Positions 1-6,722 of a DNA stretch of 12,387 nucleotides are shown one piece after another. Numbering within the stretch: position 1 is the first letter of the stretch; each line of letters begins with the position of its first letter. The position numbers and the translations under genes were made by a program. Below the pieces are notes generated by a model. The model searched no databases. It was not told the origin of the DNA and was given only the letters and a program-made list of their open reading frames with translations. Location: positions 1-12,387 of the forward strand of contig JAJZRD010000101.1 in the NCBI GenBank assembly GCA_021845945.1, written 5' to 3'. This stretch comes from Chloroflexota bacterium (GTDB lineage: Bacteria > Chloroflexota > UBA6077).

Positions 1-18
1 TGGTTGAGGATCAGGCGG

Positions 19-47
19 ATTATAGAAGTCCGAGGGAGGAGCGTCAA
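19..47 (-). promoter_or_regulatory. Near-consensus sigma70 promoter reading out of the left edge
   Basis: On the minus strand, TTGACG (47-42) is followed by a 17-bp spacer and a perfect TATAAT (24-19). Initiation is expected near position 12, so the transcript leaves the window almost at once and its gene is not visible. The -35 box directly abuts one copy of a 28-bp direct repeat. The hexamers and spacing are seen directly; promoter activity is inferred. It is the closest match to consensus in the window, which would suit a strongly expressed gene or a stable RNA. Confidence 0.7.
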
Positions 48-75
48 CCTCGATCGCCGCGCGCGGGGGTGGCCG
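48..75. repeat. 28-bp direct repeat, copy 1
   Basis: An exact 28-bp GC-only-biased unit that contains CGATCG and CGCGCG palindromic cores and a G5 run. The second identical copy is at 109-136, giving a 61-bp period. This copy ends immediately beside the -35 box of the left-edge promoter, so it may be an upstream regulatory site that was duplicated. Between the copies, gccccc (76-81) and gggggc (102-107) can pair. The function is unknown. Confidence 0.7.
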
Positions 76-108
76 GCCCCCGTGGCGATCCCGCCAGGAT
101 AGGGGGCC

Positions 109-136
109 CCTCGATCGCCGCGCGCGGGGGTGGCCG
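109..136. repeat. 28-bp direct repeat, copy 2
   Basis: Identical over 28 bases to 48-75 and in the same orientation. Flanks differ on both sides (aggggg-cc before, ctagac after), so the identity stops sharply at the unit edges. No -35-like hexamer follows this copy. It may be a leftover of a small tandem duplication or a second binding site for whatever recognises copy 1. Confidence 0.7.
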
Positions 137-183
137 CTAGACTTCCGGGATCGGGTAATGGTTGTGGACAGGTGCCACCGATA

Positions 184-244
184 TCGAGGAATCGAAGCTT
201 CAGCCGGTGTCGGGGAACGTCCGGCTGAAGCCTCCAGTCCTCGA
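184..244. repeat. Large inverted-repeat hairpin, copy A of a dispersed family
   Basis: Two 24-base arms (184-207 and 221-244) pair at 21 of 24 positions around a 13-base loop. The arm core is GCTTCAGCCGG. A closely related element lies at 4965-5027; the best alignment is this copy's minus strand against that copy's plus strand, with 5 differences in 48 arm bases and a shared loop pattern (ACG...CCC..CG.CA). It lies about 65 bp downstream of the PFOR delta-beta stop. No T-run follows, so it is not a standard intrinsic terminator; a role in 3'-end protection, or a REP/MITE-like origin, is inference. Confidence 0.75.
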
Positions 245-269
245 CTCGTAGGGTAGGTACTCCTCGACC

Positions 270-298
270 CGCAGGGGTGGTTCGCGAACCGCCCTGCG
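270..298 (-). terminator. Hairpin just after the PFOR delta-beta gene (possible terminator)
   Basis: The sequence folds as cgcaggg...ccctgcg closing an inner perfect palindrome GGTTCGCGAACC, with one bulged base. It begins about 10 nt after the stop codon at 309-311. No U-tract follows on the minus strand (GGGTCGAGG instead), so it is either a non-canonical terminator or an mRNA-end stabiliser. Confidence 0.4.
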
Positions 299-308
299 TT
301 TCTGCGGC

Positions 309-2039
309 TCAGCGCAGGCCGGCCAGCTCTTGGAGGATGTGCCAGTTCTGGAGGCGGTCCTCCTGGGCAGATAGTATCGTCTCCGAGGGGTTGCCCTCCT
401 TGTCGAAGTGCTTCCTGAAGCGGCCCTCTGTCCGGGCGAACTCGACGAAGTCGAAGGGTTTCTCCGCCCTGGCCGGCGTGTACCAGTCCTCCTTCACCGC
501 CGGGTTGCCGGTCAGGCTGAGCCGCTGGGCTATGGTCTCGCCCGCCTCCGGGTCGTAGACGAAGAGGGGGAAGGCCCGGCTCTCCACCGCCAGCTTGGAC
601 TGGGCCGCCGAGAGGTTGTCGGCCACCCCGTGCTCCGGCTGGCAGGTGGTGTACACGTTCACCACGGCCGGACCCCGGAACTCGTTGGCCCGCATCACCG
701 CCCTGTAGAAGTGGGCGGGGTAGGCGCAGCTGGTCTGGGCGACGAAGGTGTGGGGGTGCATCATGGCGATGCGGGAGAGTTCCTTGCGGTTCTCCTTCTT
801 GCCGGGGAGAGCCTTCCCGAAGGCGCTCATCTTGGTCTCCTGGCCGCGGAAGGTGGCCGTGGAGGACTGGCCGCCGGTGTTGGAGTACACCTGGGTGTCC
901 AGCACCAGCACCTTGATGTCCATCCCGGAGGCCAGCATCCGGCTTAGGCTCTGGAAGCCGATGTCGTACATCGCACCGTCACCGCCGATCACCCAGAGCC
1001 TCTTGTCCTGCCATCCCAGCTGATCCCAGCGCATCCGGATCCCCATGCCGTCGGCCGGGCCGTTCTCGAAGAGGGAGTTGGTCCAGGGGACGCGGTAGGG
1101 GTTGTAAGGATAGGTGGAGCCGTAGACGGTGTTGCAGCCGGTGCTGGCGACGACCCCGATATTCCCGGGGCCGTACACGAAGCCGGTGGCGGCCAGCATC
1201 ATCCTGAGGGCCGTCCCCTCGCCGCAGCCCATGCAGGACCCCGCGCCCCCCACGTAGAGGAGGGCCTCGCTCTCCTTCAGCATGATGTCCACCAACGTCT
1301 TCTCGTTGATGTACTCGTCGGGTGTGGGGCCGGCCTGGCGGAAGAAGTTAAACTGCTCCCTGTACTGGGGCAGGGTGTCCGCCTGCTTGGGGATCATGCG
1401 CAGGGCGTGGAAGTTCAGGTCGTCGCACACCTGCACGCACTCGGCGCACCCCTTGCACTTGGTGGGGTCCACGAAGATGCCGAACATCGCCGCCTCTTTG
1501 CCCTGGCGGACCGGTACCTCGTGGAACTTCCGAGGCTTCGACCAGTGGACACGGAGCGTCTCGCGCTTGGTCGGGTCCTCGATCTTCGCCAGTTCGGCTT
1601 CCAGGTGGCTCACCGGTATCGCCTTGCCCAGGATCGCCGTGTCGGGGCACTCGGTGACGCAGCTCATGCAGCCGGTGCAGTTCTCCGGGATGTACTCCGG
1701 GATCTCCGGGGCGATGTAGGAGAAGTCGCGTAGGGCGCCCGTGGCGGCCGGCACCAGGCTGCGGGCGATGCCGATGTCCGCCGGGAGGGTCTGGCCGCCC
1801 ACTCCCCGCTGATAGGCGCCGATCACCTGCTCGTTGAACTCCTGGACGTACTGCTCCAGGTCGAGCCGGAAGATGTTGGTGTCGAGAAGCTGGCCCTCGT
1901 GGAGTTCCTTGCTGGTGCCGGGCTCCTTCATGCCGATGTCTACCGTGGCGTCATCGGCCTCCATGGTGCTGTAGAACCGCTTGCCGCCGCCGTTCTCCTC
2001 GAACTCTATCTCTGTGGCGCGGTCCAACTCTTCGGACAT
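309..2039 (-). CDS. Pyruvate/2-oxoacid:ferredoxin oxidoreductase, fused delta-beta (4Fe-4S and TPP) subunit
   Basis: 576 aa. This is the electron-transfer and TPP half of a NifJ-like PFOR, which decarboxylates pyruvate (or a related 2-oxoacid) to acyl-CoA, CO2 and reduced ferredoxin in the cytoplasm. After a linker-like N-terminus (1-110) come two ferredoxin clusters, C121-x2-C124-x2-C127-x3-C131-P and C195-x2-C198-x2-C201-x3-C205, and then the TPP domain. C269-x2-C272, C302 and probably C466 should bind the proximal cluster. GGDG (352-355) and SNTGGQSS (386-393) are the TPP/Mg motifs in NifJ-type wording. The frame is open to 2153, but ATG 2039 has GGGGAGA 7 nt upstream, and the extra 38 codons would run through structured intergenic DNA, so I reject them. 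It follows the alpha-gamma-CBS gene by 110 bp. The substrate is inferred as pyruvate; another 2-oxoacid is possible. Confidence 0.93.
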   Translation of the reverse strand: MSEELDRATEIEFEENGGGKRFYSTMEADDATVDIGMKEPGTSKELHEGQLLDTNIFRLDLEQYVQEFNEQVIGAYQRGVGGQTLPADIGIARSLVPAATGALRDFSYIAPEIPEYIPENCTGCMSCVTECPDTAILGKAIPVSHLEAELAKIEDPTKRETLRVHWSKPRKFHEVPVRQGKEAAMFGIFVDPTKCKGCAECVQVCDDLNFHALRMIPKQADTLPQYREQFNFFRQAGPTPDEYINEKTLVDIMLKESEALLYVGGAGSCMGCGEGTALRMMLAATGFVYGPGNIGVVASTGCNTVYGSTYPYNPYRVPWTNSLFENGPADGMGIRMRWDQLGWQDKRLWVIGGDGAMYDIGFQSLSRMLASGMDIKVLVLDTQVYSNTGGQSSTATFRGQETKMSAFGKALPGKKENRKELSRIAMMHPHTFVAQTSCAYPAHFYRAVMRANEFRGPAVVNVYTTCQPEHGVADNLSAAQSKLAVESRAFPLFVYDPEAGETIAQRLSLTGNPAVKEDWYTPARAEKPFDFVEFARTEGRFRKHFDKEGNPSETILSAQEDRLQNWHILQELAGLR

Positions 2040-2046
2040 GGTGAGT

Positions 2047-2053
2047 TCTCCCC
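2047..2053 (-). promoter_or_regulatory. Ribosome binding site that sets the PFOR delta-beta start
   Basis: GGGGAGA lies 7 nt before ATG 2039-2037. It decides between this start and an in-frame ATG at 2153, which would add 38 residues of translated repeat-like DNA with no family resemblance. Confidence 0.65.
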
Positions 2054-2067
2054 ATTCTGCATAAGCG

Positions 2068-2139
2068 GCAGAGGAGGTGTAACTTTGGGGACACCCCAAA
2101 CCCCGCCAGGCGCTGCGCCCTGGCCCCGCCCTCCTCTGC
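2068..2139. repeat. Nested palindromic element between the two PFOR genes
   Basis: A perfect 10-bp outer inverted repeat (2068-2077 with 2130-2139, GCAGAGGAGG type) encloses two inner hairpins. One is tttgggg-aca-ccccaaa (2084-2100), a perfect 7-bp stem with a 3-base loop. The other is ccagg/cctgg (2106-2123) around an 8-base loop. It fills most of the 110-bp gap in an otherwise tight gene pair. The compact architecture resembles a mobile palindromic repeat or a structured mRNA spacer that could set the subunit ratio. I recall similar TTTGGGG-TGT-CCCC strings as intergenic repeats in Chloroflexota, but cannot verify that here. Confidence 0.6.
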
Positions 2140-2149
2140 TGATTGCTTC

Positions 2150-4543
2150 TCATCTATCTGCCGGCTCGATCTCGCCCAGGGTGCGGACGAGGTCGGTCAC
2201 CGAGAGGATGCCGACGGGCTTCAGGTGGTTCTCGTCGCCGTCCCTGACGACCACCAGCCGGTGGACCCGCTTGTCGCGCAGCAGCTTTACTGCCTCCGCC
2301 AGCGGTCGGTCGGGGTCGGTGGCGATCACCGGCGAGGTCATGATGTGCTTTGCGGCGAGCCCCCTGAACTCCAGTTCGGGGGCCACGAACTGGGCGTTGG
2401 CCAGGTCGGTCATGGAGACGACGCCGACGGCGAACCCGGCGTCGTTGACGACGACCACGGCACTGATGCCCCGTTCGGCCATCAGCCTGGCGACGTCCTC
2501 GATCGGGGTGTCCGGCAGGCAGGAGACGACCCCCTGGTGCATCAGGTCCCGCACCTTCGCCCCCCGCTTCACCGCCGGTGCCGCCTTCTTCTCCTCCGGT
2601 GGTCGCTGCTGGATGATCTCGCGGGGCAGTTCGAAGACCTCGTTGTAGCCCCGCATCACCGCCTTCAGGTTATCCTGGACCACCTGCTCGCCGGCCTTGC
2701 CGAAGTATTTGCGCAGGCTCTTCTCGATGCCCGCCCTCACCTGATCTTCGCCGAGCCCCTTCTGTTTGATGAAGGGGGTGTTTCTCAGAAACACTCCCAG
2801 CAACACGATGCCCTGCATCCGCTGCTCCAGTTCGGGGCGGGTCGAGACCTCTCGGGCGATCTTCACCGTGTCCAGGGCGAAGACCCGGATCTTGTGTTCG
2901 CGGATGATCTTCTGGGCGTAGGGGGGGATGCTGGCCCACACCCGGGTCGGGTCGGTCTCGTGGGACTGGACGAAGACCACGCCGCCGTCCCGCAATCCGG
3001 CCAGGGGATTACCCAGGTTGAAGGCATTGGCGTCGTTGAGGGGGACGAAGTCCACCTCTTTCAGTTCGCAGTGGGTGCGGATGTGCTGACCGGCCACGGC
3101 CAGGTAGTAGGTGGTGGGGAGGCCCTTCTTCTCAGAGCCGTAGAGAGGATATGCCTGGACCCGCAATCCGAACAGGTCGCCGACGATGGTGGCGATCACC
3201 TTGTTGGTGGTCACCGAGCCGAATCCGCCGACCGAGTGGCCGCGCATGGCGAAGGTGCCCGGTGGCTGAACGTCGGGGTCTACCCTGGGGGTGAGGGCCA
3301 GGTCGTGCTTGATCCCCAGGGCGAAGTAGCGGAGCCCGGCCCCGGGGCGCCGCATGTTCTCGACCGTGGCGACAAAGTCGCCCGGGCGGATGTCCCTGCT
3401 GCCGAGACCGGCCGAGCCGGAGTAGATCACCGGCACCCGGTGGATGCGGGGGTATCCCGGGGTGCCCACCAGGGCGTCGGCGAAGGCCGCCTTGATCTCG
3501 GCGGTGAGGGGGTTGCTCTGGGCCATGGGGTTGTCCATCCGCTCGATAACGGCGATGGCATCGACCCCGGCGAGTGCCTCCACGATCTCCGGGCCGGGGA
3601 AGGGCCGGAAGGAGGTGACGTGGAGGGTGCCGGCCTTGAGGCCGAGATTGTCGCGGATCCAATCGACGGTGGCGGCGGCCGTCTCCACCAGGCTGCCCAT
3701 GCCGACGATGGCAAGACGGGCGTCTTCCAGACGGTAGCCGTCCACCAGTCCGTAGCGGCGGCCGGTGAGTTCGGAGAACTCCCTCATGGCGCCCTGGAGA
3801 AGCGGGTTGACCCGGTCGTAGAAGAAGCGCTGGGCGATCTTCCCCTTCATGTAGCTGTCCTGGTTCTGGACGATGCCGCTCTGGAGAGGGGTAGACGGGT
3901 CGAAGTAGTTGCGCAGCTTCAGTCTGGGGTTTCCGACGTAGCGCTCCATCATCTCGGGTTCGGGCAGCAGGACGTTTTCGATGGTGTGGGTGGTCAGAAA
4001 ACCGTCCTGGACGTTTAGGAATGGGGTCTCGGAGTCCTCGGCGGCCCGCCGGGCGATGAGGGCCAGGTCGCAAGCCTCCTGGGCGTTGCGCCCGAAGAGG
4101 ATGCCCCATCCGCAGTCGGCCACTCCCATGACGTCGTCGTGGCCGGCGTGGACGTTCAGCGATTGGGAGGTGAGGGCCCTGGCGCCGATGTTGAAGACGA
4201 TGGGAAGCCGCTTGCCGGCGATGGTGTAGAGGACCTCTTTCATCAGGATGAGGCCCTGGCCCGAGGTGAAGTTGGTGACCCTGCCGCCGGCCAGGGCGAA
4301 GCCCTCGCAAGCGGTAGCGGAGGAGTGTTCGGATTCGGGTTCGAGGAAGACGAGGGCGTCGTCCCACAGGTTCTTGCGGCCGTTGGCCACCTCGACCTGA
4401 TAGCCCTGGCCCATGGAGGTCGAGGAGGTGATGGGGTAGGCGCAGGCTCCCTGAGCGATGTGGCTCTCCACCCAGACTACCGTTGCCGAGCCGTCGGCGG
4501 TAGTGGAGATACCGGGATAGGTGGTTGGGCGGGTCTCAATCAC
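2150..4543 (-). CDS. Pyruvate/2-oxoacid:ferredoxin oxidoreductase, fused alpha-gamma subunit with C-terminal CBS pair
   Basis: 797 aa. Residues 1-265 form the NifJ domain-I pyrimidine-binding fold: YPIT (36-39), and GARAL (120-124), whose Arg matches the pyruvate-contacting Arg of known PFORs. Residues 270-400 are domain II (SFRPFPGPE, 311-319). Residues 430-645 are the gamma domain (GHSVGGFGSVTTNK, then YAQKIIREHKIRVFALDTVKIA). The protein ends where single-chain NifJ would continue into its ferredoxin domain; that part is the next gene. After a charged Pro/Lys linker (645-660) come two CBS repeats (about 663-717 and 731-790). Their ends GVVSMTDL and GILSVTDL carry the S/T-x-x-D signature of adenine-nucleotide-binding CBS modules. 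The start is GTG 4543, with GGAGGT 8 nt upstream. Allosteric control by AMP/ATP is inference; the domain order is seen directly. Confidence 0.93.
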   Translation of the reverse strand: MIETRPTTYPGISTTADGSATVVWVESHIAQGACAYPITSSTSMGQGYQVEVANGRKNLWDDALVFLEPESEHSSATACEGFALAGGRVTNFTSGQGLILMKEVLYTIAGKRLPIVFNIGARALTSQSLNVHAGHDDVMGVADCGWGILFGRNAQEACDLALIARRAAEDSETPFLNVQDGFLTTHTIENVLLPEPEMMERYVGNPRLKLRNYFDPSTPLQSGIVQNQDSYMKGKIAQRFFYDRVNPLLQGAMREFSELTGRRYGLVDGYRLEDARLAIVGMGSLVETAAATVDWIRDNLGLKAGTLHVTSFRPFPGPEIVEALAGVDAIAVIERMDNPMAQSNPLTAEIKAAFADALVGTPGYPRIHRVPVIYSGSAGLGSRDIRPGDFVATVENMRRPGAGLRYFALGIKHDLALTPRVDPDVQPPGTFAMRGHSVGGFGSVTTNKVIATIVGDLFGLRVQAYPLYGSEKKGLPTTYYLAVAGQHIRTHCELKEVDFVPLNDANAFNLGNPLAGLRDGGVVFVQSHETDPTRVWASIPPYAQKIIREHKIRVFALDTVKIAREVSTRPELEQRMQGIVLLGVFLRNTPFIKQKGLGEDQVRAGIEKSLRKYFGKAGEQVVQDNLKAVMRGYNEVFELPREIIQQRPPEEKKAAPAVKRGAKVRDLMHQGVVSCLPDTPIEDVARLMAERGISAVVVVNDAGFAVGVVSMTDLANAQFVAPELEFRGLAAKHIMTSPVIATDPDRPLAEAVKLLRDKRVHRLVVVRDGDENHLKPVGILSVTDLVRTLGEIEPADR

Positions 4544-4569
4544 TGGATCTTACCTCCGTATCCGCCATG

Positions 4570-4857
4570 TCAACTGGCCGCTAGAGAGGGCTTGCCCGCG
4601 GCGCGCCGCTGGTTCTCCATATCCAGGATGGCCCTGGCGCGCTCCCGAGCTTCGTCGAACTCCATGTTCTCCTTGGGGAAGGTGATGCAGTACCACTCCT
4701 TCTGGTAGGTGTCCACCAGTTCCCCCACCAGGACGGTGGCCTCCTGGCCGACCACTCTGGGCTGCAGGGTGTTGGGTTTGAACCGCTGGACATCCTGGAG
4801 GATGCCGACGTATTTCCCCTGGGTCTGCTGCCACCGAATGATAGAGAGTCTCTGCAT
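4570..4857 (-). CDS. Small conserved-looking protein of unknown function preceding PFOR
   Basis: 95 aa, unrecognised. It ends 26 bp before the PFOR alpha-gamma GTG, so the two are almost certainly co-transcribed. I start it at ATG 4857 (MQRLSIIRW), with AGGAGA 7 nt upstream; a GTG at 4884 has its purine run directly against the start codon and is less likely. The N-terminal two thirds look strand-rich (LSIIRW, KYVGILQDVQ, ATVLVGELV, EWYCITFP). The last third is a charged helix (FDEARERARAILDMENQRR). There is one Cys and no metal or nucleotide motif, signal peptide or membrane segment. A PFOR accessory or assembly role is suggested only by position. Confidence 0.7.
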   Translation of the reverse strand: MQRLSIIRWQQTQGKYVGILQDVQRFKPNTLQPRVVGQEATVLVGELVDTYQKEWYCITFPKENMEFDEARERARAILDMENQRRAAGKPSLAAS

Positions 4858-4964
4858 CGTGGGTTCTCCTATGGCAATTTCCACTCTCCATTCTACATCA
4901 CAGGGGCCAGCGATCTCCCCCGGTGTTTCCGCCTGCTACTGCTGCACCACGATGATTGTGACGG
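4858..4964 (-). other. Leader region of the small gene-PFOR operon
   Basis: The promoter of this operon should lie here unless thiC transcripts read through. The only candidate is TAGAAT (4895-4890), which would start RNA about 25 nt before the small gene. No acceptable -35 box sits 16-18 bp upstream, and no extended TGn is present. No further structure is seen apart from the neighbouring hairpin. Confidence 0.25.
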
Positions 4965-5027
4965 TCGAGGAGTCGAGGCTTTAGCCGGACGCAGCCCTCG
5001 GCACCGGCTAAAGCCTCGATTCCTCGA
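4965..5027. repeat. Large inverted-repeat hairpin, copy B of a dispersed family
   Basis: Arms 4965-4988 and 5004-5027 pair at 23 of 24 positions around a 15-base loop. The core is GGCTTTAGCCGG. It is related to copy A at 184-244, in opposite orientation. Arm position 18 pairs with position 7 of the other arm: C-G in copy A (minus strand) and T-A in copy B (plus strand), a compensatory change that keeps the stem. It starts 24 bp after the thiC stop. No T-run follows, so any terminator role is non-canonical. Confidence 0.8.
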
Positions 5028-5051
5028 TGTCGAAAACTGTGTGGCGGATCA

Positions 5052-6380
<1,329 letters not shown>

Positions 6381-6483
6381 GACTCCTCCTTCTTGGGCGA
6401 CACCGATGAGATGAACGCCCGGCCTGAGGAGGGGTGGATGAGGGGCGAGACAGCCCGGGCGTCCTGCGCGGGGCGCAGGACGC

Positions 6484-6513
6484 AAAAAGGCCACCGAAAG
6501 AGACATGGTGGCC
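6484..6513 (-). terminator. Intrinsic terminator in the thiC leader (riboswitch expression platform)
   Basis: On the minus strand GGCCACC (6513-6507), an 11-nt loop, GGTGGCC (6495-6489) and a T5 run (6488-6484) follow the TPP aptamer by about 18 nt. The 7-bp stem is perfect. The location implies TPP-dependent premature termination before thiC. I could not identify a convincing antiterminator pairing by eye. Confidence 0.85.
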
Positions 6514-6531
6514 TGACTGTACTCGACGAAA

Positions 6532-6621
6532 GCCGCTTTCCCTACGCTGGTGCTAACCAGTTCAGGTTCTAAGAGTTGGTGGTCTTGATACCGCCTCTCA
6601 GCTACTCGCTCCCCCAGCGGC
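6532..6621 (-). promoter_or_regulatory. TPP riboswitch aptamer (THI element)
   Basis: The minus strand contains the conserved THI-box pieces in order: CTGAGA (6601-6596), AGAACCTGAA (6570-6561) and CCAGCGTAGGGAA (6550-6538). Closing stem P1 is perfect: GCCGCT (6621-6616) with AGCGGC (6537-6532). Binding of thiamin pyrophosphate should stabilise P1 and favour the terminator immediately downstream, switching off thiC when TPP is plentiful. The family assignment rests on direct motif matches. Confidence 0.96.
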
Positions 6622-6662
6622 CGGACTTATTCGGTTGTCGCGGGTTGGTTTGTACGGGGTGG

Positions 6663-6691
6663 ATGATACGCCTCATCGGCATTGCGGTCAA
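6663..6691 (-). promoter_or_regulatory. thiC promoter
   Basis: TTGACC (6691-6686), a 17-bp spacer and TATCAT (6668-6663) lie between the MFS stop and the riboswitch. RNA would start near 6656, about 35 nt before the aptamer, giving a leader of about 275 nt. Placement and spacing fit well; activity is inferred. Confidence 0.7.
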
Positions 6692-6722
6692 TGAGGTAGT
6701 TCGGGGTCCGGCGCGTGCGACG

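Noticed and set aside
1..12. tRNA 3' end suggested by CAACCA on the minus strand at the left edge
   Set aside because: Only six bases match, no acceptor stem or T-loop precedes it, and the region is occupied by a promoter.
48..136. CRISPR-like reading of the two 28-bp repeats
   Set aside because: Only two repeats, the intervening 33 bases are G/C-palindromic, and no cas gene is present.
184..244. Hairpin as attC, att site or transposon end
   Set aside because: No integrase, transposase or target-site duplication is visible; a dispersed palindromic repeat explains it better.
2040..2153. 38-residue N-terminal extension of PFOR delta-beta
   Set aside because: It would translate the palindromic intergenic element; the ATG at 2039 has a proper GGGGAGA site.
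2225..4018. 597-codon open frame on the plus strand
   Set aside because: Lies wholly antisense to PFOR alpha-gamma; composition is a Gly/His/Asp/Val-rich GC shadow with no domain, and no ribosome site stands out.
6381..6506. 42-residue N-terminal extension of ThiC
   Set aside because: Its ATG sits in the loop of the intrinsic terminator, and the AAGGAG-led ATG at 6380 fits the family length.
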